From an uncultured Chlorobiaceae bacterium (GTDB lineage: Bacteria; Bacteroidota; Chlorobiia; Chlorobiales; Chlorobiaceae): a stretch of 64,000 nt of DNA. This document shows positions 1 through 10,599 of the stretch, piece after piece (within the stretch, counting starts at the first letter, position 1; each line of letters opens with the position of its first letter). The notes beneath the pieces are model-generated. The model was given only the letters and a program-made list of their open reading frames with translations, was not told the origin of the DNA and did not search any database. Position numbers and translations under genes: made by a program. Where the stretch lies: positions 62,001 through 126,000 of the forward strand of contig CAJEXI010000004.1 in the NCBI GenBank assembly GCA_903994455.1, written 5' to 3'.

Positions 1-324
1 AATCTGCATGGTGGCGAGCTTCGGAAAGCGTGAAAGGGTATGATGGTCAGGGTTGTGACTTCAGGTTCAAGAGTCGTGCCTTGGTTACAGGGAATAAAAG
101 GGGAGTGCAGGGCCTGGAAAGCCAATGTTTTCGAGGGTTATGCCAGTTCTGCCAGTTCAGAAGTGGGGTAGCGGAAGGTATGAATTATTTTCGTTCATGC
201 AGGCAAATATATTAATTTAGGTTTTGTTTATTTTTATATTTCGCTTACATTGACTGTCCTTATGGATTTTTAGCGTTTACGTTTTTGTCATCAGAGGTTT
301 TTTAAAAAGAAAGAGAGTTTCAGT
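1..324. other. Leader region upstream of rpsL, no gene seen
   Basis: No reading frame here has convincing coding character. The only open frame (30-215) has no recognisable family and no good ribosome binding site. The A/T-rich stretch 205-320 probably holds the rpsL promoter or leader: a TTGACT hexamer lies at 250-255, but no convincing -10 box sits 16-18 bp downstream, so no promoter is called. AAGAAAGAGAG at 307-317 is the likely rpsL ribosome binding region. Confidence 0.4.
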
Positions 325-735
325 ATGCCGACGATTCAGCAGCTTATCAGGCTCGGAAGAAGTGTAAAAGTGTCCAAAACAGCGTCACCGGCGCTTGAGA
401 AATGCCCGCAGAAACGTGGCGTTTGTACTCGTGTTTATACAACTACACCCAAAAAGCCGAACTCAGCGTTACGGAAAGTTGCGCGTGTCAGGTTGTCCAA
501 CAAAATTGAGGTAACAGCATATATTCCGGGAGAGGGTCATAACCTGCAGGAGCATTCGATTGTTCTTATTCGTGGCGGCAGGGTAAAGGATCTTCCTGGT
601 GTGCGGTATCATATTGTGCGTGGTTCGCTGGATACGTCCGGTGTTGCTGATCGCAAGCAGAGTCGCTCGAAGTATGGAGCCAAGCAGCCGAAAGCCGGTG
701 TTGCTGCTCCTGTCAAAGGCAAGGGTAAGAGATAG
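325..735 (+). CDS. rpsL: 30S ribosomal protein S12
   Basis: S12 lines the decoding centre of the 30S subunit and controls translational accuracy. The protein (136 aa) has the family core, including the [18 protein letters not shown] segment and the [14 protein letters not shown] loop, which carry the lysines where streptomycin-resistance mutations arise in other bacteria. It is about 12 residues longer than the usual 124, because of a basic Ala/Pro/Lys tail. It is first in an rpsL-rpsG-fusA-tuf (str) order and 30 bp before rpsG. Confidence 0.98.
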   Translation: MPTIQQLIRLGRSVKVSKTASPALEKCPQKRGVCTRVYTTTPKKPNSALRKVARVRLSNKIEVTAYIPGEGHNLQEHSIVLIRGGRVKDLPGVRYHIVRGSLDTSGVADRKQSRSKYGAKQPKAGVAAPVKGKGKR

Positions 736-765
736 ATAAGTCGAATCATAAACTCAGAGAAGAAC

Positions 766-1233
766 ATGCCCAAAAAAGTTGGCTATAAAAGAATCGGTGT
801 TGATTTCCGTTACGGGGATGAAAGTGTTGCCCGTTTTATCAATGCTGTGATGCTTGATGGTAAAAAGGCTGTTGCTACAAAGATAGTCTATGATGCGTTT
901 ACTATCATTGGCGAGAAATTGAATGGTGAGGATCCGCTGGAAGTCTATCGCAAGGCTATGTCGCATATTGCTCCGGTCGTTGAAGTTCGCAGTAAAAGGG
1001 TTGGTGGCGCTACTTACCAGATCCCGATGGAGGTCAAGGCATCAAGGCGTGGTGCGCTGGCATTCCGCTGGCTCAAGATGTATGCCGCAAGACGTGGTGG
1101 TAAATCCATGGCCGAAAAGCTTGCTGCCGAGTTGATGGATGCGGCCAATGAACAGGGCGCATCGGTTAAAAAGCGGGACGAGGTACACAGGATGGCTGAT
1201 GCGAACAAGGCGTTTGCGCATTTCAGATTCTGA
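766..1233 (+). CDS. rpsG: 30S ribosomal protein S7
   Basis: S7 nucleates assembly of the 30S head by binding the 3' major domain of 16S rRNA and forms part of the E site. The 155-aa product is normal length. It shows the hallmark [12 protein letters not shown] segment and the C-terminal helix ending AHFRF. It follows rpsL closely and precedes fusA by 41 bp, the standard str operon order. In enteric bacteria S7 represses this operon; no equivalent site was identified here. Confidence 0.98.
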   Translation: MPKKVGYKRIGVDFRYGDESVARFINAVMLDGKKAVATKIVYDAFTIIGEKLNGEDPLEVYRKAMSHIAPVVEVRSKRVGGATYQIPMEVKASRRGALAFRWLKMYAARRGGKSMAEKLAAELMDAANEQGASVKKRDEVHRMADANKAFAHFRF

Positions 1234-1274
1234 GGGTTTGTTAAAGTGTTGAATAAAAGGTCTAAAATTTTGTT

Positions 1275-3389
1275 ATGGCAAGGCTGGTTGATTTAGATAA
1301 AGTACGCAACATCGGTATCATGGCTCACATTGATGCTGGTAAGACGACAACGACAGAGAGAATTCTCTATTATACTGGTCGTCTGCACCGGATGGGTGAG
1401 GTGCATGATGGCGGAGCAACAATGGACTGGATGGATCAGGAGAAGGAGCGCGGTATAACGATTACTTCTGCGGCGACAACCTGTTTCTGGATACCAAGGT
1501 TTGGTAATTATGTTGGAGTGAATCATCGCATCAATATTATCGATACGCCTGGCCATGTTGATTTTACCGTTGAAGTCGAGCGCTCGCTTCGGGTTCTTGA
1601 TGGTGCTGTAGCGCTCTTTTGTGCGGTTGGCGGAGTGGAGCCGCAGTCTGAAACCGTCTGGCGGCAGGCAAACAAGTATGGAGTACCGAGAATTGCCTAT
1701 ATCAACAAGATGGACAGGACCGGCGCAAACTTTTTTGATACGGTCAAGGCTATAAGGGAGAGGCTTGGAGCCAACCCGGTTCCTCTTCAGATACCGATTG
1801 GCGAAGGCGAAATTTTTGCCGGCTTTGTTGATCTTATCAGGATGAAGGGAATCATCTATAATAAAGAGGATGGCAGTACTTACGATGAGGTCGATATTCC
1901 GCATGACCTCCTGAATGAGGCGCGGACATGGCGGATCAATATGCTTGAGGCGGTTTCGGAACATAACGACACGCTTCTCGAAAAATATCTGAATGGTGAA
2001 GATATCACCGAACAGGAGGTAAGGGATGTGTTGCGCCAGGCGACACTCAAGGTTACTATTATTCCGGTGCTTTGTGGATCATCCTTTAAGAATAAGGGTG
2101 TTCAGTTTATGCTTGATGCTGTAGTCGAGTACCTGGCTTCTCCGGTTGATGTCGGCGCTGTCGAGGGGCATCATCCACGTACCGAGGAATCAGTGACTCG
2201 CGAACCAAAAGACGAAGAGCCTTTTGCAGCGCTTGCTTTCAAGATTGCAACTGATCCGTTTGTTGGAAAGCTGACATTTTTCAGGGTTTATTCCGGTTTT
2301 CTCAAGGCTGGCAGTTATGTGCTCAATACCATGACTGGCAAAAAAGAGCGGATCGGCAGGGTGCTTCAGATGCACTCGAACAAAAGGGAAGACATTGATT
2401 GTGTCTATTGCGGCGATATCGCTGCGGCTGTTGGTTTGAAAGATGTAAGGACGGGTGATACCATTTGTGATGAAAATTATCCGGTGGTGCTTGAGAAAAT
2501 GGTTTTTCCTGAGCCGGTTATCCAGATTGCCATTGAGCCGAAAACCAAGAGTGATTCTGACCGGCTCGGCATGTCGCTTGCCAAGCTTGCTGAAGAGGAT
2601 CCCACTTTCAAGGTCAAGACTGATGATGAAACCGGTCAGACGCTGATTGCCGGTATGGGTGAGCTTCATCTTGAGATTTTGGTTGATCGTCTCAAGCGTG
2701 AGTTCAAGGTAGAGGCCAACGTGGGCAAACCGCAGGTCGCATACCGCGAAACAATTCGGGAGACGGTTGAGTTTGAGGGTAAATTTGTTCGTCAGTCGGG
2801 TGGTAAAGGTCAGTTTGGTCTGGTCGTCCTCCGCGTTGAACCGCTTGAAGAGGGCAAGGGCTACGAGTTTGTCGATGCTGTCAAGGGTGGAGTTATCCCG
2901 AGAGAGTATATACCGGCGGTTAATGTTGGTGTGCAGCAGGCGATGAAAGGCGGTGTTGTTGCCGGGTATCCGATGCAGGATATCAAAGTGACCCTTCTGG
3001 ATGGCAAGTATCATGAGGTTGACTCTTCTGAAATGGCATTCAAGATTGCCGGATCAATCGGGTTCAAGGGTGCTGCCAAAAAGGCTGCTCCGGTGCTGCT
3101 CGAACCGATCATGAAGGTCGAGGTTGTTACTCCCGAAGAGTATCTCGGTGATGTTATGGGTGATCTGTCGAGTCGTCGCGGCCATATCGAAGGTATGGGG
3201 CAAAGGGCTGGAGCTCAGTTTGTTAACGCCAAGGTTCCGCTTTCGGCAATGTTCGGTTACTCAACCGACCTTCGTTCGATGAGTCAGGGAAGGGCAAATT
3301 ATTCGATGGAGTTTGACTGTTATCGCGAAGTTCCTCGCAGTATTGCGGAAGCTTTGCAGGAGAAAAGGGTGAGCAAGGATTCGGAATAG
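1275..3389 (+). CDS. fusA: Elongation factor G
   Basis: EF-G is the GTPase that moves tRNAs and mRNA after peptide transfer and helps recycle ribosomes. The 704-aa protein has G1 [15 protein letters not shown] near residue 17, the switch [10 protein letters not shown] box, and G4 NKMD, followed by domains II-V. The C-terminal domain V includes the [20 protein letters not shown] signature (ending near residue 680). Length and order are normal for a single-copy bacterial fusA. Confidence 0.98.
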   Translation: MARLVDLDKVRNIGIMAHIDAGKTTTTERILYYTGRLHRMGEVHDGGATMDWMDQEKERGITITSAATTCFWIPRFGNYVGVNHRINIIDTPGHVDFTVEVERSLRVLDGAVALFCAVGGVEPQSETVWRQANKYGVPRIAYINKMDRTGANFFDTVKAIRERLGANPVPLQIPIGEGEIFAGFVDLIRMKGIIYNKEDGSTYDEVDIPHDLLNEARTWRINMLEAVSEHNDTLLEKYLNGEDITEQEVRDVLRQATLKVTIIPVLCGSSFKNKGVQFMLDAVVEYLASPVDVGAVEGHHPRTEESVTREPKDEEPFAALAFKIATDPFVGKLTFFRVYSGFLKAGSYVLNTMTGKKERIGRVLQMHSNKREDIDCVYCGDIAAAVGLKDVRTGDTICDENYPVVLEKMVFPEPVIQIAIEPKTKSDSDRLGMSLAKLAEEDPTFKVKTDDETGQTLIAGMGELHLEILVDRLKREFKVEANVGKPQVAYRETIRETVEFEGKFVRQSGGKGQFGLVVLRVEPLEEGKGYEFVDAVKGGVIPREYIPAVNVGVQQAMKGGVVAGYPMQDIKVTLLDGKYHEVDSSEMAFKIAGSIGFKGAAKKAAPVLLEPIMKVEVVTPEEYLGDVMGDLSSRRGHIEGMGQRAGAQFVNAKVPLSAMFGYSTDLRSMSQGRANYSMEFDCYREVPRSIAEALQEKRVSKDSE

Positions 3390-3456
3390 GCAAGCACAGG
3401 CTGTATCAGTTTTAATTATTACAAACAATAACAGATAACCGACACGGAGACAAGTT

Positions 3457-4638
3457 ATGGCAAAAGAGTCCTACAAAAGGGATAAACCCCACGTAAATAT
3501 AGGTACCATTGGTCACGTTGATCATGGCAAGACAACCTTGACCGCTGCGATTACTTCGGTTCTCGCCAAGCAGGGGCTTGCTGCAGCGCGTGATTTCGGC
3601 AGTATCGACAAGGCTCCTGAAGAGAGAGAGCGTGGTATTACCATTTCAACAGCGCATGTTGAGTACCAGACAAAAAAGCGCCACTATGCGCACATTGACT
3701 GTCCTGGCCACGCTGATTACATTAAAAACATGATTACCGGTGCAGCCCAGATGGACGGTGCCATTCTTGTTGTGGCAGGCACTGACGGGCCTATGCCTCA
3801 GACGCGTGAGCACATTCTGCTTGCCCGTCAGGTAAACGTCCCATCTCTTGTTGTCTTCCTGAACAAGGTTGATATTGCAGATCCTGAGCTGATTGAGCTT
3901 GTTGAGCTTGAACTCAGAGAGCTTTTGACGGCATACAATTTCCCTGGTGATGATATTCCGATTATCAAGGGTTCTGCGCTCAAGGCTCTTGAAGGCGACC
4001 CGGAGGGTGAGGCTGCAATTATGGAGCTGATGAATGCTGTTGATGAATTTATTCCTGATCCTGTTCGCGACATCGACAAGCCTTTCCTTATGCCTGTTGA
4101 AGATGTGTTCTCTATTTCAGGTCGTGGTACGGTTGGTACCGGCAGAATTGAGAGGGGACGTGTCAAGATTAACGAAGAGGTTGAAATTGTTGGTCTCAGG
4201 CCAACGCGTAAATCGGTTGTTACCGGTATTGAGATGTTCCAGAAGCTTCTTGATGAAGGTCAGGCTGGTGATAACGCCGGTCTTCTTCTCAGGGGTGTTG
4301 ATAAAACCGAACTTGAGCGTGGTATGGTTATTGCCAAACCAAACACCATCAAGCCACACACCAAGTTCAAGGCTGAGGTCTATATTCTGAAGAAAGAAGA
4401 GGGTGGTCGTCATACAGCGTTCTTTAACGGTTACCGTCCTCAGTTCTACTTCCGCACGACAGACGTTACCGGTTCCGTAACGCTTCCTGAAGGCGTTGAA
4501 ATGGTTATGCCTGGTGATAATCTTGGTGTCCAGGTTGAGCTGCTGGCTCCTATCGCCATGGATGAAGGTTTGCGTTTTGCCATTCGTGAGGGTGGCCGTA
4601 CGGTTGGTGCAGGTTCCGTTACCACGATTATTGAATAA
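3457..4638 (+). CDS. tuf: Elongation factor Tu
   Basis: EF-Tu delivers aminoacyl-tRNA to the ribosome as a GTP complex. The 393-aa protein has [11 protein letters not shown] (G1), the RGITI effector threonine, DCPGHADY (G3) and NKVD (G4), then domains 2 and 3. It is last in the str cluster. An intrinsic terminator starts 19 bp after the stop, so tuf mRNA can end here before the S10 genes. Confidence 0.98.
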   Translation: MAKESYKRDKPHVNIGTIGHVDHGKTTLTAAITSVLAKQGLAAARDFGSIDKAPEERERGITISTAHVEYQTKKRHYAHIDCPGHADYIKNMITGAAQMDGAILVVAGTDGPMPQTREHILLARQVNVPSLVVFLNKVDIADPELIELVELELRELLTAYNFPGDDIPIIKGSALKALEGDPEGEAAIMELMNAVDEFIPDPVRDIDKPFLMPVEDVFSISGRGTVGTGRIERGRVKINEEVEIVGLRPTRKSVVTGIEMFQKLLDEGQAGDNAGLLLRGVDKTELERGMVIAKPNTIKPHTKFKAEVYILKKEEGGRHTAFFNGYRPQFYFRTTDVTGSVTLPEGVEMVMPGDNLGVQVELLAPIAMDEGLRFAIREGGRTVGAGSVTTIIE

Positions 4639-4656
4639 GAGTTTGTATGGCGTCCC

Positions 4657-4687
4657 GGGACGGGGCCGTAAATCCCGTCCCTTTTTT
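4657..4687 (+). terminator. Intrinsic terminator after tuf
   Basis: A perfect 8-bp GGGACGGG/CCCGTCCC stem (4657-4664 with 4674-4681) with a 9-nt loop is followed directly by six T residues. It separates the str genes from rpsJ, whose GTG start is only 28 bp further on. Either partial read-through feeds the S10 genes or a promoter lies in the short gap. Confidence 0.85.
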
Positions 4688-4714
4688 ATTGATAACACGA
4701 AACAGGGTTGACAA

Positions 4715-5026
4715 GTGGCTGTACAGCAAAAGATAAGAATCAAGCTCAAGTCTTACGACCATAGTTTGGTTGATAAGTGGGCTTTAAGGATTATTGATGT
4801 GGTCAAACAGACGGATGCTATCATCTTTGGTCCAATACCACTGCCCACAAAATCACATGTTTATACCGTAAACCGGTCACCGCATGTCGACAAGAAGTCC
4901 CGTGAGCAGTTTTCTTTCTCCTCTCACAAGAGGTTGATCGAAATTATAAACCCGACATCAAGAACCATTGATATGCTTATGAAGCTTGAGCTTCCGAGTG
5001 GTGTTGATGTTGAAATTAAGTCTTAA
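4715..5026 (+). CDS. rpsJ: 30S ribosomal protein S10
   Basis: S10 is a 30S head protein and, in other bacteria, the NusE transcription factor that couples RNA polymerase to antitermination complexes. The 103-aa product has the usual [14 protein letters not shown] start and the [18 protein letters not shown] segment. Translation starts at GTG. It is first of the S10 gene order (rpsJ-rplC-rplD-rplW-rplB-rpsS-rplV-rpsC-rplP-rpmC-rpsQ). Confidence 0.97.
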   Translation: MAVQQKIRIKLKSYDHSLVDKWALRIIDVVKQTDAIIFGPIPLPTKSHVYTVNRSPHVDKKSREQFSFSSHKRLIEIINPTSRTIDMLMKLELPSGVDVEIKS

Positions 5027-5048
5027 AGAATTAGAAAAGGTTATCTTT

Positions 5049-5678
5049 ATGGGTGCGATTCTTGGAAAAAAAATCGGCATGACCCGTTTATTCAATGAGA
5101 AACGCGAGGCTGTATCCTGCACCATTATTGAGGCAGGCCCGTGCTTTGTGACACAGGTTAAACGCGTAGAGACAGATGGTTACGATGCTTATCAAGTTGG
5201 TATTGGCGAAAGGAAGGAAAAAAATGTAAGCAAGCCATTACAGGGTCATTATAGAAAAGCTGGAGTTACACCAGGCTTTAAGTTGGCCGAGTTTGACTTT
5301 TCAGAGCTGCGGCAGGAGCTGCAACTGGGGAGTCCTGTAAGCGTTGCATCGTTTATTGAGGGTGAAAAAGTCAATGTTCTTGGGGTTTCGAAAGGAAAAG
5401 GTTTTGCTGGTGTTATGAAACGCCACCATTTTAGCGGTGGTCAAAGAACTCATGGTCAGTCTGACAGGCAGAGAGCGCCGGGCTCTGTTGGTGGTTCATC
5501 CGATCCGTCACGGGTTTTCAAGGGTACCAGAATGGCAGGGCGTATGGGAACAGATAATATTACGGTCAGAAATCTTGAAATATTCAAGATTATGCCTGAG
5601 TCTAATCTTATTGTCATTAAAGGATCTGTCCCGGGCCCTAAAAATTCCTATGTCAAGATTGTTTCTATAAAAAAGTAA
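5049..5678 (+). CDS. rplC: 50S ribosomal protein L3
   Basis: L3 is an early 50S assembly protein reaching toward the peptidyl transferase centre. The start at 5049 ([15 protein letters not shown]) is chosen because it matches the family N-terminus and AGAAAAGG lies upstream. An earlier in-frame ATG at 4986 would overlap rpsJ and add 21 unrelated residues. The [11 protein letters not shown] and RMAGRMG segments are typical. The protein is 209 aa. Confidence 0.97.
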   Translation: MGAILGKKIGMTRLFNEKREAVSCTIIEAGPCFVTQVKRVETDGYDAYQVGIGERKEKNVSKPLQGHYRKAGVTPGFKLAEFDFSELRQELQLGSPVSVASFIEGEKVNVLGVSKGKGFAGVMKRHHFSGGQRTHGQSDRQRAPGSVGGSSDPSRVFKGTRMAGRMGTDNITVRNLEIFKIMPESNLIVIKGSVPGPKNSYVKIVSIKK

Positions 5679-5697
5679 ATGCTGATTGCACGAAGCT

Positions 5698-6324
5698 ATG
5701 GAACTTAAAGTCGTAAATACTGCCGGTGTTGAAACCGGGGAAGTGGTAACGCTCCGTGACGATATATTCGGCGCTGAAATATCTGAACATGCGATGTATC
5801 TTGATGTCAAGGCAATACTCGCCAATAGAAGACAGGGTACTCACAAGTCGAAGACAAGGGGTGAAGTTCGGGGTGGAGGCAGAAAGCCTTTACGTCAGAA
5901 AGGTACTGGAAATGCTCGCCAGGGTTCAAGCCGTTCGCCATTGCATATTGGAGGAGGCACTATTTTTGGCCCTGTTCCTCATGGCTATGACCAGAAAGTG
6001 AACAAAAAGGTAAAGCTCCTTGCAAGACGTTCAGCAATGAGTTCAAAGGCACAGACAGGAAAGATTGTTGTGATAGAGGATTTCAGGTTTGAGCAGATCA
6101 AGACGAAACCTTTTGCTGATATTCTGAAGAATCTTGGTCTGTCACAAAAGAAAACGCTTATGCTGATGCCCGAGTATGATATGATTCTTGCAAGGTCTGG
6201 AAGAAATATTGCGGTTCTTGATATCATGACTGCCGACAAGGCTTCAACCTATGATATTCTCCATAGTCATACACTGCTGGTTCAGAAGACCGCGCTGAAA
6301 AAAATAGAAGAGACGTTAGGGTAA
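5698..6324 (+). CDS. rplD: 50S ribosomal protein L4
   Basis: L4 binds domain I of 23S rRNA, and its loop lines the peptide exit tunnel. The 208-aa protein has the characteristic basic loop with [20 protein letters not shown] and GGGTIFGP. Start 5698 ([10 protein letters not shown]) is preferred over a TTG 12 bp upstream because the family N-terminus begins there. No strong Shine-Dalgarno is visible, so coupling to rplC is likely. Confidence 0.96.
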   Translation: MELKVVNTAGVETGEVVTLRDDIFGAEISEHAMYLDVKAILANRRQGTHKSKTRGEVRGGGRKPLRQKGTGNARQGSSRSPLHIGGGTIFGPVPHGYDQKVNKKVKLLARRSAMSSKAQTGKIVVIEDFRFEQIKTKPFADILKNLGLSQKKTLMLMPEYDMILARSGRNIAVLDIMTADKASTYDILHSHTLLVQKTALKKIEETLG

Positions 6325-6356
6325 TTTGGAGCTTTCCAGAAAAAGGAGTTAAAGAG

Positions 6357-6668
6357 ATGATAAACCCGTTGTTGCGCCCTTTGTTGACTGAAAAGAGTAC
6401 CGGGCTGACAGAGAAAAAAGGACAGTATGTCTTGATCGTCAAACCTGATGCAGACAAGAGTGATATCAGGAAAGCGGTTGAAAAGAAATTCGGTGTTGAG
6501 GTAAAATCGATTCGCACGATTAACTGTTTAGGTAAATCGCGTGCTCAGAATACAAAAAGGGGCAGGATTACCGGAAAAAAGAGTGATTGGAAAAAAGCAA
6601 TTATTACTCTTGCAAAGGGTCAGTCGATAGACTATTACTCAGGTACAGCCCAGAAGAGCGAAGGATAG
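6357..6668 (+). CDS. rplW: 50S ribosomal protein L23
   Basis: L23 sits at the tunnel exit and is the docking site for signal recognition particle and trigger factor. The 103-aa protein shows [13 protein letters not shown] at the N-terminus and the [14 protein letters not shown] segment typical of L23. AAAAAGGAG lies upstream of the ATG. The order L4-L23-L2 is conserved. Confidence 0.97.
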   Translation: MINPLLRPLLTEKSTGLTEKKGQYVLIVKPDADKSDIRKAVEKKFGVEVKSIRTINCLGKSRAQNTKRGRITGKKSDWKKAIITLAKGQSIDYYSGTAQKSEG

Positions 6669-6699
6669 AAATCATAAAAAGGATAGATCATACATTCAA

Positions 6700-7539
6700 A
6701 TGGCTATAAGGAAATTAGCGCCGGTTACGCCAGGGTCGAGATTCATGTCATACCCTGCATTCGATGAAATCACAAAGAGCACGCCGGAAAAACGCTTGCT
6801 TGTTCCCTTGAAGAAGTCAGGTGGCCGCAATGCTGCAGGACGGAAGACATCGAGGCATAGAGGTGGTGGACATAAAAGACATTACAGGATAATAGATTTC
6901 AAGCGCAACAAGGATGGCATTCCCGCAACAGTCGCTGCAATTGAATATGATCCGAATCGCTCCTCAAGAATTGCATTATTGCATTACAATGATGGAGAAA
7001 AACGTTATATTCTCGCCCCGAAAGGTTTAAATGTTGGCGACAAGGTAGAAAGTGGAGAAAAGGTCGAAATCAAGACCGGAAACACCATGCCTTTGAAAAA
7101 TATACCGCTTGGGACTGATATTCATAATGTTGAGATGAAGGCAGGCAAGGGTGGACAGATTGTAAGGTCTGCTGGTGGATTTGCTGTTCTTGCTGCCCGT
7201 GAAGGTGATTATGTTACCCTGAAACTTCCGTCAGGCGAGATTCGCAAGCTTCGGGTCGAGTGTCGTGCAACGATTGGTGTTGTAGGCAATACCGATCATG
7301 AAAATGTTGTTCTCGGCAAAGCAGGCAGAAGTCGTTGGCTTGGTATCCGTCCGCAGACAAGAGGTATGGCGATGAACCCGGTCGATCACCCGATGGGCGG
7401 TGGCGAAGGTAAATCGAAATCAGGCGGTGGAAGAAAGCATCCTATGTCGCCATGGGGACAGCTCGCCAAGGGACAGAAGACCAGAAACAAGAAAAAGGCT
7501 TCACAGAAATTGATTGTACGGGGCAGAAACGCCAAATAA
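6700..7539 (+). CDS. rplB: 50S ribosomal protein L2
   Basis: L2 is needed for subunit association and peptidyl transferase assembly. The 279-aa protein has the two OB/SH3-like domains and the highly conserved C-terminal stretch around [17 protein letters not shown], which contains the histidine next to the catalytic centre. Length and position are standard. Confidence 0.98.
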   Translation: MAIRKLAPVTPGSRFMSYPAFDEITKSTPEKRLLVPLKKSGGRNAAGRKTSRHRGGGHKRHYRIIDFKRNKDGIPATVAAIEYDPNRSSRIALLHYNDGEKRYILAPKGLNVGDKVESGEKVEIKTGNTMPLKNIPLGTDIHNVEMKAGKGGQIVRSAGGFAVLAAREGDYVTLKLPSGEIRKLRVECRATIGVVGNTDHENVVLGKAGRSRWLGIRPQTRGMAMNPVDHPMGGGEGKSKSGGGRKHPMSPWGQLAKGQKTRNKKKASQKLIVRGRNAK

Positions 7540-7572
7540 CTATAGCGGTTAACAACAACAAGCAGAGAAATT

Positions 7573-7872
7573 ATGCCAAGATCACTTAAAAAGGGACCGT
7601 TCATTGATATAAAACTGGAAAAGCGGATCCTTGATATGAATAGCAAGGGTGAAAAAAAGGTTATCAAGACCTGGTCCAGAAGTTCAATGATTTCACCTGA
7701 TTTTGTCGGTCACACCGTAGCTGTTCACAATGGGAAGAACCATGTGCCGGTTTATGTTGGTGATAATATGGTAGGTCACAAGCTTGGAGAGTTTTCCCCG
7801 ACAAGATCATTTCGCGGCCATGCTGGTGGTGGAAAGGCCGAAAAAGGCGGATCTGCACCAAGAAAAAAATAA
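7573..7872 (+). CDS. rpsS: 30S ribosomal protein S19
   Basis: S19 lies in the 30S head and contacts the A-site finger. The 99-aa protein begins [11 protein letters not shown] and contains [20 protein letters not shown] and [18 protein letters not shown], all diagnostic. It lies between rplB and rplV. Confidence 0.98.
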   Translation: MPRSLKKGPFIDIKLEKRILDMNSKGEKKVIKTWSRSSMISPDFVGHTVAVHNGKNHVPVYVGDNMVGHKLGEFSPTRSFRGHAGGGKAEKGGSAPRKK

Positions 7873-7902
7873 ATTGAATAACGCGAAAGGGTAAAGATTA
7901 TA

Positions 7903-8259
7903 ATGGAAGCTAAAGCAATTTTACGGGATACGCCCACATCACCAAGGAAGATGCGTCTTGTGGCAGGTCTTGTTCGTGGCAAGCAGGTTGATATGGCGAA
8001 GGCCATTCTGCTTAATTCAACCAAGGCAGCCTCACGAAATGTTTTGATGACGCTCAAGTCCGCCGTTTCTAATTACGCTCAGCGTAATCCTGATGAAAGG
8101 GCCAGTGATCAGGAGCTGTTTATTAAAGCAGTGTTTGTTGACGAAGGGATGACACTGAAACGAACACTCCCTGCCCCGATGGGCCGAGCTTTCAGGATTC
8201 GTAAACGCTCGAATCATCTTACGATAGTCATTGATAAGGTTAGAAATCCAGTAACTTAA
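7903..8259 (+). CDS. rplV: 50S ribosomal protein L22
   Basis: L22 has a long beta hairpin in the exit tunnel, where macrolide-resistance changes occur in other species. The 118-aa product has [15 protein letters not shown] near the start and the hairpin residues [15 protein letters not shown] near the C-terminus. It is 18 bp upstream of rpsC. Confidence 0.97.
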   Translation: MEAKAILRDTPTSPRKMRLVAGLVRGKQVDMAKAILLNSTKAASRNVLMTLKSAVSNYAQRNPDERASDQELFIKAVFVDEGMTLKRTLPAPMGRAFRIRKRSNHLTIVIDKVRNPVT

Positions 8260-8277
8260 TAAAACAAGGAGAGAGCA

Positions 8278-9039
8278 TTGGGTCAGAAAGTTAATCCTAC
8301 TGGATTCAGGATTGGAATTATCAGGGATTGGGCTTCACGCTGGTATGATGACAGTCCTGTTATTTCAGAAAAAATCAAGCAAGATCATGTAATTCGTACT
8401 TATGTTCTTGCAAGGTTAAAAAAGGAAAGAGCAGGTATTGCGCGCATTATTATTGAGAGAACGACCAAGCATGTCAAGATCAACATCTATGCAGCCCGGC
8501 CAGGCGCTGTTGTTGGAAGAAAAGGCGAGGAGATTAATAATCTTTCTCAGGAATTGAGCCGTATTACGGGCAAAGAGGTCAAAATTGATGTGGTTGAGGT
8601 TGTCAAGCCTGAAATTGAAGCACAGCTTATCGGCGATAATATTGCTTACCAGCTTGAAAATCGTGTTTCGTTCAGAAGAGCCATGAAGCAGGCGATTCAG
8701 CAGGCAATGCGTTCTGGTGCCGAGGGTATCAGGATCCGGTGTGGCGGTCGTCTTGGCGGAGCTGAAATTGCGCGTTCGGAGCAGTACAAGGAGGGAAAAA
8801 TTCCGCTTCACACTATTCGGGCCAATGTTGATTATGCAAGTGTTACTGCTCATACTATTGCTGGTACAATCGGAATCAAGGTATGGGTTTACAAAGGCGA
8901 AGTGCTTGTACAGCGTATAGACGCTATCGAAGAAGAGGAGATGAAGAGAATGAAAGACAGACGAAGCGATGCTGGTGCAAGAAATCGCGATACTCGTGAT
9001 GGCCGCGCCAAACGCCGCAACCGTACCAAGCGATCATAA
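8278..9039 (+). CDS. rpsC: 30S ribosomal protein S3
   Basis: S3 is at the mRNA entry channel and has helicase-like function together with S4 and S5. The 253-aa protein has a KH domain with [12 protein letters not shown] (the GxxG loop) and the [12 protein letters not shown] segment. It starts at TTG, preceded by a good AAGGAGAG ribosome binding site, and [11 protein letters not shown] matches the family N-terminus. The last 25 residues are very basic. Confidence 0.97.
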   Translation: MGQKVNPTGFRIGIIRDWASRWYDDSPVISEKIKQDHVIRTYVLARLKKERAGIARIIIERTTKHVKINIYAARPGAVVGRKGEEINNLSQELSRITGKEVKIDVVEVVKPEIEAQLIGDNIAYQLENRVSFRRAMKQAIQQAMRSGAEGIRIRCGGRLGGAEIARSEQYKEGKIPLHTIRANVDYASVTAHTIAGTIGIKVWVYKGEVLVQRIDAIEEEEMKRMKDRRSDAGARNRDTRDGRAKRRNRTKRS

Positions 9040-9082
9040 TATCAAGTACCAACAAACCAGAAAATAGAATGGAGTTGCCTGT

Positions 9083-9502
9083 ATGTTAATGCCAAAGAGA
9101 GTTAAATATAGAAAGACACAACGAGGCCGGATGAAGGGCAATTCAGGTCGTGGTACATCGGTATCGTTTGGTTCCTTTGGGTTGAAGGCTGTGGAGTCAG
9201 CATGGATCACCAGTCGTCAAATTGAAGCTGCCCGTGTTGCAATGACCAGATTTATGAAGAGAGATGGTAAAATCTGGATCAGGATTTTTCCGGATAAACC
9301 TGTTACTCAAAAACCTGCTGAAACCCGAATGGGATCAGGCAAGGGCTCTCCGGAGTTTTGGGTTGCCGTGGTAAAGCCGGGAAGAATCATGTTCGAAGCC
9401 GATGGAGTGCCAAAAGAGGTGGCCACAGAGGCGTTCAGGCTTGCTGCAAAAAAGCTGCCTATCAAGACCAGGTTCATTGTCCGTCCTGATTACGAAGATT
9501 AA
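9083..9502 (+). CDS. rplP: 50S ribosomal protein L16
   Basis: L16 positions the acceptor arm of A-site tRNA. The 139-aa protein begins [17 protein letters not shown], the classic N-terminus. It has the loop [19 protein letters not shown], which holds the arginine hydroxylated in some bacteria. Order S3-L16-L29 is conserved. Confidence 0.98.
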   Translation: MLMPKRVKYRKTQRGRMKGNSGRGTSVSFGSFGLKAVESAWITSRQIEAARVAMTRFMKRDGKIWIRIFPDKPVTQKPAETRMGSGKGSPEFWVAVVKPGRIMFEADGVPKEVATEAFRLAAKKLPIKTRFIVRPDYED

Positions 9503-9535
9503 ACGAGCAATTAATTTGACAAGAGGTTTACTTAT

Positions 9536-9742
9536 ATGAAAAAGTATGAAATAGCGGCGTTGAGCAAACAGGAATTGACCGATAAACTCAAAGAGCTTCA
9601 AGAAAGACTTGCTGATATCAATTTTTTTAGGGTTATTGAGCAGCCGTCGAATCCAATGGTTTTCCGCAATTCAAAGCGGGATATTGCGCGCATGAAAAAT
9701 CGGCTTCATCAACTATCGGCTGCTGAAACCAGCCCTGTTTGA
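9536..9742 (+). CDS. rpmC: 50S ribosomal protein L29
   Basis: L29 lies beside L23 at the tunnel exit. The 68-aa, two-helix protein has [17 protein letters not shown] and the [13 protein letters not shown] motif. The stop at 9740-9742 abuts the rpsQ region. It is normal in size and position. Confidence 0.95.
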   Translation: MKKYEIAALSKQELTDKLKELQERLADINFFRVIEQPSNPMVFRNSKRDIARMKNRLHQLSAAETSPV

Positions 9743-9774
9743 CGGAAACGCAAACAATAAAACTGTTTACATAC

Positions 9775-10074
9775 ATGGAAGAAAATAATACGGGCAGTGT
9801 ATCAATCGAACTGAGCGCTCCGGTAAGGGGAAGAAAGAAAAGCTGGGTAGGTAAAGTTGTCAGTGACAAGATGGATAAATCTTGTGTCGTGGCCGTTGAG
9901 CGCAGTGTTCAGCATCCGGTCTACAAGAAATATTTTAAAAAGACGACAAGACTGATGGCTCATGATGAAAATAATGAGGCAGGAATTGGTGATCTTGTCA
10001 AGGTTGCTGAGTGTCGCCCGCTGAGTAAAAGAAAAAGCTGCCGTTTGGTTGAAATTGTAGAAAAAGCCAGGTAA
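9775..10074 (+). CDS. rpsQ: 30S ribosomal protein S17
   Basis: S17 binds the 5' domain of 16S rRNA. The core [20 protein letters not shown] and the [13 protein letters not shown] segment are diagnostic. The ATG at 9775 gives 99 aa and is chosen. An in-frame TTG at 9739, overlapping the rpmC stop, would add 12 residues and cannot be excluded, because neither start has a strong ribosome binding site. Confidence 0.93.
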   Translation: MEENNTGSVSIELSAPVRGRKKSWVGKVVSDKMDKSCVVAVERSVQHPVYKKYFKKTTRLMAHDENNEAGIGDLVKVAECRPLSKRKSCRLVEIVEKAR

Positions 10075-10112
10075 GAAAAGATTTTTATACATTTATTAAA
10101 GCTTGAAACAGG

Positions 10113-10481
10113 ATGATCCAGAAAGAAACGAATCTGGTTGTTGCCGATAACAGTGGTGCCAAAAAAGTGCGCTGTATTCATGTCTTCGGTGGAACCGGGA
10201 GGCGATATGCCTCATTGGGTGATCAGATTATTGTATCGGTCAAAGCAGCAGTGCCTGGCGGTATTGTCAAAAAGAAAGATGTCTGCAAAGCTGTTGTCGT
10301 TCGGTGTGTAAAGGAGTCTCGCAGAAAAGATGGTTCCTATATTCGCTTCGACGAGAATGCGGTCGTTCTTCTCAATGCGCAGGGTGAACCGAGAGGCACC
10401 CGTATTTTCGGACCAGTGGCAAGAGAGCTTCGTGACCGGAAATTTATGAAGATTGTTTCTTTGGCGCCTGAAGTGTTGTAG
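10113..10481 (+). CDS. rplN: 50S ribosomal protein L14
   Basis: L14 forms part of the intersubunit bridge with 16S helix 14. The 122-aa protein begins [19 protein letters not shown] and has [20 protein letters not shown], both typical. A tRNA gene begins 11 bp after its stop, which interrupts the normal rplN-rplX adjacency. Confidence 0.98.
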   Translation: MIQKETNLVVADNSGAKKVRCIHVFGGTGRRYASLGDQIIVSVKAAVPGGIVKKKDVCKAVVVRCVKESRRKDGSYIRFDENAVVLLNAQGEPRGTRIFGPVARELRDRKFMKIVSLAPEVL

Positions 10482-10491
10482 GGCGTGTCAG

Positions 10492-10564
10492 GCGGGAGTA
10501 ACTCAGTTGGTAGAGTCACAGCCTTCCAAGCTGTTGGTCGCGAGTTCGAGTCTCGTCTCCCGCT
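10492..10564 (+). tRNA. tRNA-Gly (anticodon UCC)
   Basis: A complete 73-nt cloverleaf is visible. The acceptor stem GCGGGAG pairs with CTCCCGC. The D arm contains AGTTGGTA. The anticodon loop CTTCCAA gives UCC and sits in an ACAGC/GCTGT stem. The T arm is GCGAG-TTCGAGT-CTCGT. The discriminator is T and CCA is not encoded. It lies on the coding strand between rplN and rplX, so it is presumably cut out of the ribosomal protein transcript or has its own promoter. Confidence 0.95.
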
Positions 10565-10599
10565 CAGGATTTTATGAAATACTATCATATCAGTGAAAA

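Noticed and set aside
30..215. 61-codon frame upstream of rpsL
   Set aside because: No ribosome binding site, no family likeness and odd composition; taken as chance.
1293..3014. Long minus-strand frames inside fusA (1293-1964, 2190-3014)
   Set aside because: They are antisense to a clear EF-G gene and have no recognisable protein signature.
4708..4736. TTGACA (4708-4713) with AGATAA 17 bp on, as a promoter for rpsJ
   Set aside because: The -10 box would lie inside rpsJ downstream of its GTG start, so it cannot drive that gene.
4986..5048. Longer N-terminus for L3 starting at 4986
   Set aside because: It overlaps rpsJ and adds residues unlike any L3; the 5049 start has a ribosome binding site and the family N-terminus.
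10337..10588. Minus-strand reading frame of 83 codons with RRDSNSRPTAW
   Set aside because: It is the reverse strand of the tRNA-Gly gene and rplN; the RRDSNSRP-type peptide is a known false protein from antisense tRNA.
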